From the NCBI GenBank assembly GCA_016705955.1, contig JADJKO010000001.1, forward strand, positions 434,001 to 498,000: 64,000 nt of DNA. Reading direction: 5' to 3'. Within the stretch, counting starts at the first letter, position 1. The number at the start of each line of letters is the position of its first letter. The notes under the pieces were generated by a model that searched no databases, was not told the DNA's origin, and was given only the letters and a program-made list of their open reading frames with translations. The position numbers and the translations under genes were made by a program. The stretch comes from Flavobacteriales bacterium (GTDB taxonomy: Bacteria > Bacteroidota > Bacteroidia > Flavobacteriales_F > PHOS-HE28). This document shows, in pieces, positions 33,024 to 41,829 of this stretch.

Positions 33024-33543
33024 GGTCGAGGTAGCGTTCGTTGATGATGCGAACATGATGCAGTTCATGACCGGCGATGGCCCAGCCGAGTGCGCGCACG
33101 CTGAAAGGATCGCCACTCGCAGTGCCGATCCGGATGGCATCCTTCGGTGCAAGTCCTTTGAACAAGGCCACGGTGGACCTCCGAAGGAGTCCCATCTCTT
33201 CCACGACATCATTCAACCTTCGCGTAGTACCGGATGCGATCTCTGCATAGGCGTTCTCCTCAAAGCCAGGGAGGGGAGTGCCATCGCCGCGCGCGATCCG
33301 CATCGCGCGGTACGCGAAGACCCGCTCGCAATCGATCAAGTGCTGGAGCACATCGACCAGTCGCCACTTTCCCGGCCCGTAGCTGAACAACGCGCGTTCA
33401 TCGGTAATGAGCCGTGTGATCTTGGATCGTTCACGCTCGGCCCCTTCCAATGCAGCGAACACATCATCACCAGAACACTGATCGATGTAAGTCTTGTAAT
33501 ACGGCGCGAATTCTTTCGCTTCAGGACGTCCCCATGCGTTCAT
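33010..33543 (-). CDS. DinB family protein
   Basis: A 177-residue four-helix-bundle protein of the DinB/YfiT type. The three metal-binding His positions appear in LQHLIDCERV near residue 67 and in IAGHELHHVRIINERYL near 157. Bacterial DinB-like proteins are often thiol-dependent metalloenzymes, but the reaction is unknown here. ATG 33543 is used; a GTG 6 bases upstream is possible. It overlaps Mpo1-like by 14 bp. Confidence 0.85.
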   Translation of the reverse strand: MNAWGRPEAKEFAPYYKTYIDQCSGDDVFAALEGAERERSKITRLITDERALFSYGPGKWRLVDVLQHLIDCERVFAYRAMRIARGDGTPLPGFEENAYAEIASGTTRRLNDVVEEMGLLRRSTVALFKGLAPKDAIRIGTASGDPFSVRALGWAIAGHELHHVRIINERYLDHGNT

Positions 33544-33570
33544 GACCACAAGATAGACGCGGATCCTCCG

Positions 33571-33894
33571 TCAATCGTCCTCTTCGAGGGTGGCCTTCAA
33601 CGCAAGGAGTTCTGCGCGGGCCTTTCGATCCTCCATCATGATGCATCGAAGCGCACCGGCATCGCACGCCGAGATCGCTTCCGCCGTCCGACCTGCTTCC
33701 GCGTACATGACCGCGAGTTGGTAGTACGTGGGGATGTGTTCCGGCCGATCGGTGAGCAGTTGTTCCAACCAGATCATGGCTTCGGGCGCGCGGCCGAGGC
33801 GTTTCAATTCCAACGCCACGGCATAGCGCAGGAAGGAGTCGCCCGGTTCGTCAGCGAGCAATGCTTGCAATTGGGAGAGGCGGTCGGTGTTCAT
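33571..33894 (-). CDS. Small TPR protein
   Basis: A 107-residue protein made of about two and a half tetratricopeptide repeats: FLRYAVALELKRLGRAPEAM and TYYQLAVMYAEAGRTAEAI are the clearest. No signal peptide or membrane segment is present, so it is probably a cytosolic scaffold protein. It lies 27 bp upstream of dinB on the same strand and is likely in the same operon. Confidence 0.75.
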   Translation of the reverse strand: MNTDRLSQLQALLADEPGDSFLRYAVALELKRLGRAPEAMIWLEQLLTDRPEHIPTYYQLAVMYAEAGRTAEAISACDAGALRCIMMEDRKARAELLALKATLEEDD

Positions 33895-34096
33895 GAGGTG
33901 AATGGATCCGCAGCAGGTTCATGGCGCATGGTGGTGGTATCGCTGTTCCGGACCATCCGGCGGTGTTCCATCAAGTGCTCCGGCTCGGGGATCGGCGCTA
34001 CTTCGCAAAGTACGGTTCGCACCGCCGGTCGTGCGACTTCCCGGAGCGACCAGTTCCATGGGCGGCGATCGATCGTGGTGTTCGGGCCCTACCGCA

Positions 34097-35671
34097 TCAA
34101 CGCCCCAAGTCGTCATCCACGCCCAGCGCCGTGATGATCCGCTCGACTGAAGCCGTATCACTTTGGATCATGTGGAGTTCGATGCTCCGGTCACCAATAC
34201 GTTCGATGCCTGCATGTTCGGCCTCCGCTCTGGCCCACGCATTCGGATCGCCACCAACGAAGAGTACACGACCCGGTGCCGGACCGCCATAGGTGTTGCG
34301 TAGCCATGTGCGTCTATCGTATCCAGCGCCGTACACAGGTGGAAAGCCGGTGAGCACCGGACAGGCGTAACATGTGAAGTGTGCTTGGAAGTGCGCGCGA
34401 TGATCCACTCGGATCCCCGGCCAGCGGATCGGGACGACAAGATCCGCGTGATGATCCTCGGCGAGTTTGCTCACAAGCGCGCAGCGTTCACGGAGAAGCG
34501 CGATCGGTTCCTCGCGCACATATGCACAGTCCTGTTCCACGAGTTCGCGTTGGATCACGGAGTCGATGGGTATCACCTTGAACACCGTCGAAGCCGCGAG
34601 GACGACCACGCATGCAAGCATCCATGTGGATCCGATCCGGATGTCCTTCGCAACCATTGCTGCGAGCACGCCAAGGATCAACGGAAGGGCCAAGAACATT
34701 CGAGACTTCGGGAAGAAGACACTGGTGCAGCCCTCATGCACCTTCAGGATCCCCAAGGCCAGGATCATGCAGATCGCGATCGTAAAGAGTGAAAATACCT
34801 CGAGTGTGCGGCCGCGACGGATCAGGAACGCCAGACCGAGAACCAATAGGACCGGAAGAGTGCCCGCGGCAATAGATGCGAACGGGATCACATGCAGAAT
34901 GTGTTGGTCGAAATGCCTCAAACCGTTCAGGATCCGGTCCGCGCTGAAGGCGAGATCCGATGTCGTAAGCGGATGGATCAGGCGCTCGGGGTGATCAGCG
35001 TAATACGTCTGGGACCATTGATGCAGGATGAATAACAACCCTAAGCCTGCGATCCCTGTGATCCAGAATTCCTTCGACCGGAAGTGGTGCCCGCTCAACC
35101 AAACCACGATCCCGGCCACGACGGGCGCCGTATTCGGATTGCACCAGATCGACAGCGCAAGGACCAGACTCGTCAGTAGGAACCTCGGGAACAACCGCCG
35201 GATCCCTTGGGTCCACGGAACGAAGCCCAACAACGCAAGGCCATGTACGAAGCCACGGGACTGTGTGGTGATGAGATCCCACTCCAAAGGAAGCAGCAGT
35301 GGTGTTGCTGCGATCAACAGTGCGGCTGTGCTGAACCCCTTTCGTTGACACCAAAGGGCGCACGACCAGAAAGGCCACAAGGCAAGCAGTGATGTGACAA
35401 TGGGCAACACGATCCACGGATCCGCGCCGATGCGAACGAACGGCGCAGCAAGGAGCGCCTCCAGCATCGGGTTGTAATTCTGGCCGTACAGAAATGGTTC
35501 GCGGAAGATCCCATGTCCATAGTCGATCGCGACCTGTTGGATCAGGGCGTCATCGATGCCGATGTAGCGAAAACCAAAATGGATCAGGACCACTAGGCGC
35601 ACTGCAAGCCCGAGTGCGAGCAGGGCCCACACCCCCCAATACACGGTGCGATCAGCGGGCACTTTCCACAT
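34097..35671 (-). CDS. Polytopic membrane protein, possible GT-C glycosyltransferase
   Basis: A protein of about 524 residues with around ten membrane segments and a C-terminal soluble domain of about 130 residues. An acidic pair in the first loop (FGFRYIGIDDALIQQV) and the overall outline resemble GT-C transferases that use lipid-phosphate sugar donors. No closer family is recognised. ATG 35671 gives a 20-bp overlap with miaA; ATG 35689 or 35725 are alternatives. A 202-bp stretch after it, up to the TPR gene, shows nothing recognisable. Confidence 0.65.
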   Translation of the reverse strand: MWKVPADRTVYWGVWALLALGLAVRLVVLIHFGFRYIGIDDALIQQVAIDYGHGIFREPFLYGQNYNPMLEALLAAPFVRIGADPWIVLPIVTSLLALWPFWSCALWCQRKGFSTAALLIAATPLLLPLEWDLITTQSRGFVHGLALLGFVPWTQGIRRLFPRFLLTSLVLALSIWCNPNTAPVVAGIVVWLSGHHFRSKEFWITGIAGLGLLFILHQWSQTYYADHPERLIHPLTTSDLAFSADRILNGLRHFDQHILHVIPFASIAAGTLPVLLVLGLAFLIRRGRTLEVFSLFTIAICMILALGILKVHEGCTSVFFPKSRMFLALPLILGVLAAMVAKDIRIGSTWMLACVVVLAASTVFKVIPIDSVIQRELVEQDCAYVREEPIALLRERCALVSKLAEDHHADLVVPIRWPGIRVDHRAHFQAHFTCYACPVLTGFPPVYGAGYDRRTWLRNTYGGPAPGRVLFVGGDPNAWARAEAEHAGIERIGDRSIELHMIQSDTASVERIITALGVDDDLGR

Positions 35672-36554
35672 GGGCGATCTGTCGGGCATGATCCGCGGAA
35701 GCGATCCAGGTCCAGAACGCATCACGACGCAACCAGGTCATTTGCCGTTTGGCGTAGTTGCGTGTGTGTTGCTTGATCAGCGCGATCGCTTCGTCCAGGT
35801 CGAACGTGCCATCGAAGTGATCGAACAGCTCGCGATAGCCCACCGTGCGTAACGCATTCAACTCGCGGTGGGGTAGGAGGCTCCGTGCTTCCTCCACCAA
35901 TCCTTCCGCGATCATGCGGTCCACGCGCGTGTCGATCAGCTGGTACAATTGCTCGCGCGGGACCTCCATAGCCACGTGAATGATGCGCAGGTCAGTGCGG
36001 TCGCTCGGCCCGGTGCGTTGCGCACTGTACGGCTTTCCGGTGAGCAAGCAGATCTCCAGCGCGCGTAGAATGCGGTGCGGATTGTTCCGGTCGATGCGTT
36101 CATGCGTTGCTGGATCCAAGGCGTGCAATTTCTTCAGCAAGGGATCCAAACCGTGTTCTTCCGCACGTCGTCGTAACGTTTCGCGCAAGCGCGGGTCGCT
36201 CAGCGGTAGTGGATCAAGTCCCTTGGTCAACGCATCGAGGTAAAGTCCACTTCCGCCGACCAGAACGGCGATCCCCTTCTCCGCGATGATCCGTTGAAGA
36301 ACAGTTTCGGCCTCACGCGCGAAACGTCCGGCGCTCCATGTCTCGGTGATCTCCAGATGTCCAAGGAAATGGTGCGGCACGCCGAGCAGTTCTGCTTCCT
36401 GTGGACGTGCAGTCCCGATCCGCATTGCCCCGTAGAACTGTCGTGAATCGGCACTGATCACCTCGGTGCCGAAGTGATGGGCCAATTGCACTGCCGCATC
36501 GGTCTTTCCCGAAGCCGTCGCACCGCCGATCACGATCAATGTCCCCTTATCCAT
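35652..36554 (-). CDS. miaA: tRNA dimethylallyltransferase
   Basis: MiaA adds dimethylallyl to A37 of tRNAs that read UNN codons. The 300-residue protein has the P-loop GGATASGKT at residues 10-18, the ISADSRQFY motif near 36, GGSGLYLDAL near 98 and the tRNA-binding NPHRILRALEI near 155. ATG 36554 places the P-loop at its usual distance from the start; a longer frame to 36638 overlaps the RDD gene start. Divergent from the RDD gene by 82 bp. Confidence 0.96.
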   Translation of the reverse strand: MDKGTLIVIGGATASGKTDAAVQLAHHFGTEVISADSRQFYGAMRIGTARPQEAELLGVPHHFLGHLEITETWSAGRFAREAETVLQRIIAEKGIAVLVGGSGLYLDALTKGLDPLPLSDPRLRETLRRRAEEHGLDPLLKKLHALDPATHERIDRNNPHRILRALEICLLTGKPYSAQRTGPSDRTDLRIIHVAMEVPREQLYQLIDTRVDRMIAEGLVEEARSLLPHRELNALRTVGYRELFDHFDGTFDLDEAIALIKQHTRNYAKRQMTWLRRDAFWTWIASADHARQIAHVESAR

Positions 36555-36622
36555 ACCGGGTTGTGGAAGTTGCGAAAGGAACGCACTCCGGACGGAACCT
36601 GCGGGCGCCTGCATCCAACCGC

Positions 36623-36629
36623 TATTTTG
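36623..36629 (+). promoter_or_regulatory. Possible -7 box of the RDD gene, leaderless spacing
   Basis: TATTTTG resembles the TAnnTTTG box but is one base shorter. It ends 7 nt before the ATG at 36637. Confidence 0.35.
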
Positions 36630-36636
36630 CGCGCTC

Positions 36637-37401
36637 ATGGACCACCTGGAGATCGAGACCGCGCAGAACGTCGTGGTGCATCACGAGGTGGCCAGCATCG
36701 GTGACCGTATCGTGGCGTGGATCATCGACCGATTGGTGGTCATCGCCTGGATCATCGTATGGATCGTCATCGCGGCGATCAGTGACTCCAACACCGGAAC
36801 AGCCTTGGTGGTCATCATCATCATCGCGATTCTGCCGCTTGCATTCTACAACCTTGTTTGCGAATTGGTCATGGACGGCCAGAGCATCGGGAAAGCCGCG
36901 CAGAAGATCAAGGTGGCACGGAAGGACGGTGGCCATCCGGGCTTGGGGCAGTACCTGCTGCGCTGGATCCTGCGGCCTATCGACCAATTCTATGGATTGG
37001 GGCTTTTGGTGATCCTGATCAACGGCAAGGGCCAACGTTTAGGCGATCTGGCCGCAGGCACCACGGTGGTCTCCTTGAAGCAGCGCGTGCAATTGAAGGA
37101 CACCTTGATGACAGACGTGAGCGAAACGCACCAAGTGCGATTTCCAAGTGCCAACCGGTTGACAGATGCGCAGGCTGCCATGATCAAGGAAGTGATGAAC
37201 AACTTCCGGGCGGGCAACCGGTGGGCGCTGATCGAGGAGATGGCGGAGAAGGTGCGGGTCGTGATCGGCGACCGAGGCGACGGTATGAAGCCGCTCGACT
37301 TTCTACAAACCGTCCTGAAGGACTACGTGTACCTCACCGGGCAACAAGGCGCCGGCACCGGGCATTTCAGAGGGGAGCGTGAGCGCAGCGGTGGCCGCTG
37401 A
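36637..37401 (+). CDS. RDD family membrane protein
   Basis: A 254-residue protein with the RDD core: ASIGDRIVAWIIDRLVVIAW near residue 19, the QSIGKAAQKIKVARKDG loop near 84 and GLLVILINGKGQRLGDLAAGT near 121. Three membrane segments are visible in residues 25-140. A soluble C-terminal part of about 100 residues follows. The RDD role is undefined; some members move ions. It converges with the LolA-like gene with no bases between the stops. Confidence 0.85.
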   Translation: MDHLEIETAQNVVVHHEVASIGDRIVAWIIDRLVVIAWIIVWIVIAAISDSNTGTALVVIIIIAILPLAFYNLVCELVMDGQSIGKAAQKIKVARKDGGHPGLGQYLLRWILRPIDQFYGLGLLVILINGKGQRLGDLAAGTTVVSLKQRVQLKDTLMTDVSETHQVRFPSANRLTDAQAAMIKEVMNNFRAGNRWALIEEMAEKVRVVIGDRGDGMKPLDFLQTVLKDYVYLTGQQGAGTGHFRGERERSGGR

Positions 37402-38052
37402 TCACCGCATATCATTCACCTCCACGCCCGGGTACCTCGCCTTATCGAAGACGAAGAGTGCGTCAGCCAACGTAGGATTGGTGGTGAACTTCTTCAGTGT
37501 GTACGTGACCACGTTGCCATCCTTGTAAAGGACCTGCACGCTGCGCGGCTCGCCCTTGGCCTTATCGACTGTGAGCACCACCGTGTGGTAGGCTTTCTTG
37601 GTGGCATCCAGCGGGAAAAGCTTGATCACTTGCGTCATCACCCCATCGGCACCGGCCTTCTCTTCCACGAACTGGCTCTTGAAGCCCTTCTCGTACTGCG
37701 TGAAGATCTTGCTCGGATCGAGTTCCTGATCCATCTCCGCGGGATCGCTCAACGTCACCTCGTTCGTTGCCGTGCTGTACGTGTGCATGATCGTACCGTC
37801 GTTGATGATGATGTTCTTGTCCAACACCAAACGGAACTTCTTGCCTTTCACCTTCATGTTACCCTCCTGCTTGATGTCCAGCTTGTCCTTCGTGCTTTGC
37901 AAGCGGCTGGTGAAGTCGGCTTCGAAGCTGGTCCACGCTTTTGCTTGGGTCATCAAGCGGTCCACAATGGCCTTGCTCTTGGGGTCGTCCTGTGCGACAC
38001 TATTGAAAGTGAGCAACAGGGAAGCAGCGAGTACGAGTGTGGACTTGATCAT
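37402..38052 (-). CDS. lolA: LolA-like outer-membrane lipoprotein carrier protein
   Basis: A 216-residue periplasmic protein with a signal peptide (ATG 38052, core TLVLAASLLLTFNSVAQ). Its body is the LolA-type open beta-barrel: FEADFTSRLQSTKDKLDIKQEGNMKVKGKKF is the typical first strands region, in residues 40-70. LolA carries lipoproteins from the inner to the outer membrane. Bacteroidota have several homologues, so this may be a paralogue. A -7-like box sits 4 nt before its ATG. Confidence 0.8.
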   Translation of the reverse strand: MIKSTLVLAASLLLTFNSVAQDDPKSKAIVDRLMTQAKAWTSFEADFTSRLQSTKDKLDIKQEGNMKVKGKKFRLVLDKNIIINDGTIMHTYSTATNEVTLSDPAEMDQELDPSKIFTQYEKGFKSQFVEEKAGADGVMTQVIKLFPLDATKKAYHTVVLTVDKAKGEPRSVQVLYKDGNVVTYTLKKFTTNPTLADALFVFDKARYPGVEVNDMR

Positions 38053-38056
38053 GGTG

Positions 38057-38064
38057 CGAAGGTA
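38057..38064 (-). promoter_or_regulatory. -7-like box of the lolA gene, leaderless spacing
   Basis: The minus strand reads TACCTTCG (one mismatch from TAnnTTTG), ends 4 nt before ATG 38052 and leaves no room for a ribosome-binding site. Confidence 0.5.
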
Positions 38065-38126
38065 TCGGCGGCCGCAGTAGTCAAACGCCATGCCACCGGA
38101 ATTGAATGGCGAGGATCAGGACCGAC

Positions 38127-38654
38127 CTATTTCCCCTTTTGCCAGTTGGGGTGGGCCTTCATCACCTCCTTCACTTTCTTTCCCTTCAGCATGGTGCCGG
38201 TGCATTTGGGTGAACCGCATTTGCAAGCCCATGTGCGCAGGAGTTTTGGCGTGTACTTCACATCGAAGTTGAAGCCGTAGTCGTAGATGATCTCCTCGCC
38301 GGGCTTGATGCTGCGCTTCGCTTCGATGAGCACGCGGTCCTTCTTCGGATCGGGCTTCTTCTTGTCCTCGCTGTGGATGAAGGCCTCGGCATTCGGCTCG
38401 CAACCTGTGTTGATCCAGCGCGCCACATTGCCGCGCACATTGGCGTTCACGATCCAGTGCTCGTTCAAGGTGAACAGGAAGGTGTGCCCCGAATCGGTGC
38501 CCTCCTTGTACTTCTCATCGGCCTCCGCGTGGGTGAGGAACTGTCCCAAGTATTCCACGATGTGCTCGCCTTTCCGGATGGGGGCGGTGGCGAACACACC
38601 ATTGCCATGGATCTTGGAACGACGACGCGCGATCTTCAATTTCTTCTTCGACAT
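38127..38654 (-). CDS. SET domain-containing protein lysine methyltransferase
   Basis: A 175-residue protein with a complete SET domain: SKIHGNGVFATAPIRKGEHI near residue 13, the pseudoknot NVARWINTGCEPNAEA near 76 and the catalytic-tyrosine region GEEIIYDYGF near 119. A post-SET cysteine cluster CKCGSPKC follows near 143, matching the zinc-binding element of eukaryotic-type SET enzymes. SET proteins methylate lysines of protein targets; the target here is unknown. The start is ATG 38654, with a Lys-rich N-terminus and no signal peptide. Confidence 0.85.
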   Translation of the reverse strand: MSKKKLKIARRRSKIHGNGVFATAPIRKGEHIVEYLGQFLTHAEADEKYKEGTDSGHTFLFTLNEHWIVNANVRGNVARWINTGCEPNAEAFIHSEDKKKPDPKKDRVLIEAKRSIKPGEEIIYDYGFNFDVKYTPKLLRTWACKCGSPKCTGTMLKGKKVKEVMKAHPNWQKGK

Positions 38655-38705
38655 GAATGCTGGTCTGCTTTTCGGGGCGCGAAGGTGGTGATCATTCTTC
38701 AGAAA

Positions 38706-38800
38706 GAATGGAACGCGGATGACGCGGAAAGAAATGATGTTCGCTGATCGAGGGTTGATCAGCGTTGATCCGCTCCATCAGCGTTATCTGCGTTCCATTC
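38706..38800. repeat. Small inverted-repeat element
   Basis: GAATGGAACGC at 38706-38716 and GCGTTCCATTC at 38790-38800 are perfect reverse complements bounding a 95-bp element. Inside is a second inverted pair, GCTGATC at 38743 and GATCAGC at 38757. The element also has further short GCGG/CCGC-like units. It lies in the gap between the SET gene and the SpmAB gene and has no coding potential. Confidence 0.55.
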
Positions 38801-38808
38801 AGCCCTTA

Positions 38809-40236
38809 TCAGAAGTAGAGCTGCACCACGAATACCGCCGTGATCACACACACCAGATCCGCCGTGAGCATGATCCCTAGTGTGTAGCGGCTGTCCTTCA
38901 CATTCACGCTGCCGAAGTAGAGCGCCACCACATAGAAGGTGGTCTCCGCAGCCCCTTGGAACAAGCAGCTGAGTTGTCCGGCGATGCTATCCGGTCCGTA
39001 GGTCTTCATCGCATCCAGCATGAAGCCACGCGAGCCGCCAGCGCTGAACGGACGCATCAGCGCCACCGGGATCGCATCGATCACTTCCTTGTCCACTCCG
39101 GCACCGCTCATCACCCATGCTAGGCCATCCATGACCAGGCCCATGAGGCCGCTGTTGCGGAAAATGCTCAGTGCGGCGAGCATCGCCAGCATGTATGGAA
39201 GCACGCGAAGACCCGTCGTGAAGCCATCTTTTGCGCCGTGCACGAAGCTGTCGAACATGTTCGTGCCTTTCTCGCGGAAGTAGCGCTCGACGATGAATGC
39301 ATAGCCGACGATCAGACCGATGATCCCCAGCAGCATGCCATTGCTGAGGTTATCCGTGAAGTGGAACTTATCCGATCCGGACAAGCCACCGATGTAGGCC
39401 ATGAGCACCCCGATGATCGTGCTGATCAACAACACGCTGAGCATCACCGGCAGGTTGAACAGGTTGATCCGTTGCTTGGCGGCCACGAGGAAGAGCGCGG
39501 CCAAGGTTCCCACGAAGCTGGTGATGATGCACGGGATCATGATGTCCGCCGGGTTGGCGGCGCCCTGCGCAGCGCGGTAACCGATGATGCTCGTGGGCAG
39601 CAGCGTGAGGCCAGCAGCGTGCAAACACAGGAACATGATCTGGCTGTTCGTTGCCTTGTCCTTGTTCGGATTGTCCTCCTGCATGCTTTCCATCGCCTTC
39701 AAGCCGAAAGGAGTCGCAGCGCTGTCCAGACCGAGGAAGTTCGCGGCGAAATTCAAGGTCATGAATCCGTAGGCCGGATGGTCCCTGCGCAGATCCGGGA
39801 ACACACGGTGAAAGACCGGCGAGAGGAAGAGCGCGACCTTCTCCATGGCGCGCGAATCGATCAGCAGATTCAACAACCCACAGAAGAAGGTCAAGTAACC
39901 GATCAGCGGCAACCACAGGTCCATGATGGTGTTGCGGCATGTAGCGAAGAGTCCGTCGGCGGGTTGCTTGCCGCGGGTCAACTTCACAGTGCCGGTGCTG
40001 CTGAGGAGGTAATGGTCATCACCGGCGGCCACACCGGCTTCACCGGCGGTGCGCAGTTGCGCCATCATCGCCGTGCCGTGGATCGCCATGGTGTCCAATT
40101 CGGCGACCACCAATGATTCGCCCTGCTTGCCGTTGATGAGCGTGCCGAGGCTGTATTGCCTACCCGCTGCGAGCATGATCAACACATACCCGATGCTGAG
40201 CAGAAGAATGAAGGTCCAGAAGCGACTGAGGGCCAT
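38809..40236 (-). CDS. Fused SpmA-SpmB nucleoside-recognition membrane protein
   Basis: A 475-residue membrane protein with about ten segments and two Gate/nucleoside-recognition domains. The first (SpmA-like) holds LNLLIDSRAMEKVALFLSPV near residue 121 and MTLNFAANFLGLDSAATPFG near 156. The second (SpmB-like) starts near 325 and has MRPFSAGGSRGFMLDAM near 398. In Bacillus these are separate proteins needed for spore dehydration. In Bacteroidota, which do not sporulate, the fused form is common and its substrate is unknown. Confidence 0.85.
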   Translation of the reverse strand: MALSRFWTFILLLSIGYVLIMLAAGRQYSLGTLINGKQGESLVVAELDTMAIHGTAMMAQLRTAGEAGVAAGDDHYLLSSTGTVKLTRGKQPADGLFATCRNTIMDLWLPLIGYLTFFCGLLNLLIDSRAMEKVALFLSPVFHRVFPDLRRDHPAYGFMTLNFAANFLGLDSAATPFGLKAMESMQEDNPNKDKATNSQIMFLCLHAAGLTLLPTSIIGYRAAQGAANPADIMIPCIITSFVGTLAALFLVAAKQRINLFNLPVMLSVLLISTIIGVLMAYIGGLSGSDKFHFTDNLSNGMLLGIIGLIVGYAFIVERYFREKGTNMFDSFVHGAKDGFTTGLRVLPYMLAMLAALSIFRNSGLMGLVMDGLAWVMSGAGVDKEVIDAIPVALMRPFSAGGSRGFMLDAMKTYGPDSIAGQLSCLFQGAAETTFYVVALYFGSVNVKDSRYTLGIMLTADLVCVITAVFVVQLYF

Positions 40237-40374
40237 ACTGCAAAGAAGGGGAGGTGTATCCCCGACACGGCGCGTGATCCCTGCGCTCGGTGAACAGCCT
40301 ACTGTGGACGATGCCTAGTTACGAACTGCGCGGTAGGTACTCCGTGATCCTTGAACATGGATCCTGAATCGATG

Positions 40375-41829
40375 TCACAATTTCAAGAATCGCGCGGAAC
40401 GCACAACTCCTGAACCACTGATATGCTGAATGAAATAGCTTCCGGAATGAAGGTCATGCACATCGAAGCTATCGGACCGACCTAGCATAGCGAAGGAGTA
40501 AAGTTCTCTTCCAAGGGGATCGAGTATTCGAATACGACCAGCTGCCTGTACATCCGGGGGAAGCTCCACCCACACCCGGTCCGCAGTAGGGTTAGGAAAC
40601 ACCTTCAAGTCACGCTCATATGCTACCTCTGGCAGGCCCACCGGTGTGCTACAACTCTCCGTGTAGTCACCACCGTCCCATCGGGCCACGTATCCGTACG
40701 GCACTCCATCAATGGTAGAGAAGTTCCCTGCCACATAGAGCGTATCACGCCAGATTGCAGCACTGACGATGCTCTGCTCAAAGAAGCCTCCGTAACTGCA
40801 CCAGCGGTCGCCCGTCCATTTCGCGATGTTGCGCGCCGGTGTGTCGCCCGCAAAATTGAAATTGCCAACTGCGATCAGATCGCCATCGTGGAAGAGGAAG
40901 TCACGCACTTGAGGATATAAGTAACTCGGGTCATCCAGGTCCATGAGCATCCCGCCGCCAAGATCATCCCAAGTAGTGCCATCGAAAACGGCGATGGAAT
41001 TGCCCGGCGCGCCTTGGTACTTCCGAAAATAACCCGACACATAGAGCTTATTGTCATGGACCAATATCTGCTTGATCGGTGCCGCAGCCTCGAACCCAGG
41101 CACGGGCTCCCATTGGGAGCCGGTATAGCGCATGATCCCATAGTATTCCACATCAATTGTATCGACCGTGAAAAGCCCGGCCATGTAAAATTGTCCTTGA
41201 AAACTAACGACTATGTTCCCTAGGTTGTTTGAATAGTAAGGAAGATCATAGAATGGTTGGAAGGGGTGAAAGTGTTCACCATCATATTGTACAAAGCACG
41301 TCTCCGGGAACGTGTCGCAGAACTGGGTCATGTAACCCGTGTAGTAGAGCGTGTCATCCACCTCCGAGGTCATTTGCCAAATGCCACCGAGGAAATCGCA
41401 TTCGAGCGGTTCCCAGTTCATTGTGGCCTCATTCAACCGTGCGTTATTGTGAAGGAATGTGGTATCCGTGAGCATCATGCCAAAGCTGCCGCTCGCATAA
41501 AGTTGGCCTTGATAACGCCTGAAACGGTCGATCGGGCTCACCCACTCTTGCCAATCGCCATCCACGGTTTGCAGACGGTTCGCCAAGCTATCCCAGCGCT
41601 GCCCATCCCAGGCCGCAACACCCATCACATCCACCGAGTCGTTGCCATTGTGTACACGCCGGAACCGGCCGCCTACGAGGAGTTTATCCGAAACGGTATC
41701 GGCGTAGATCGTGTGGGGATCAGGAGGCAGACCACTGCCCAATAGGCCCCAGTTCTGGGCGAGAGAGGGCATTGATCCAAGTATTTGGGCTATCACAAGG
41801 GGCAAAGTGTATGCACGGCATAGCTTCAT
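40375..41829 (-). CDS. T9SS type A sorting domain protein, beta-propeller-like repeats
   Basis: A 484-residue exported protein with a signal peptide (ATG 41829, core PLVIAQILGSMPSLAQ). The body has repeats of about 60 residues with the pattern WDGQRWDSL, YDGEHFHPF, YTGSQWEPV, FDGTTWDDL and WTGDRWCSYGG, which suggests a propeller. The last 75 residues are a T9SS type A domain (VFPNPTADRVWVEL to SARFLKL), which marks it for secretion to the cell surface. The start overlaps the stop of the SBBP-repeat gene, so the two form an operon. Confidence 0.8.
   Translation of the reverse strand: MKLCRAYTLPLVIAQILGSMPSLAQNWGLLGSGLPPDPHTIYADTVSDKLLVGGRFRRVHNGNDSVDVMGVAAWDGQRWDSLANRLQTVDGDWQEWVSPIDRFRRYQGQLYASGSFGMMLTDTTFLHNNARLNEATMNWEPLECDFLGGIWQMTSEVDDTLYYTGYMTQFCDTFPETCFVQYDGEHFHPFQPFYDLPYYSNNLGNIVVSFQGQFYMAGLFTVDTIDVEYYGIMRYTGSQWEPVPGFEAAAPIKQILVHDNKLYVSGYFRKYQGAPGNSIAVFDGTTWDDLGGGMLMDLDDPSYLYPQVRDFLFHDGDLIAVGNFNFAGDTPARNIAKWTGDRWCSYGGFFEQSIVSAAIWRDTLYVAGNFSTIDGVPYGYVARWDGGDYTESCSTPVGLPEVAYERDLKVFPNPTADRVWVELPPDVQAAGRIRILDPLGRELYSFAMLGRSDSFDVHDLHSGSYFIQHISGSGVVRSARFLKL

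Noticed and set aside
33007..34134. Plus-strand frame of 375 codons opposite the DinB and TPR genes
   Set aside because: It lies antisense to two recognised genes and shows no family character. Such long shadow frames are common in this GC-rich sequence.
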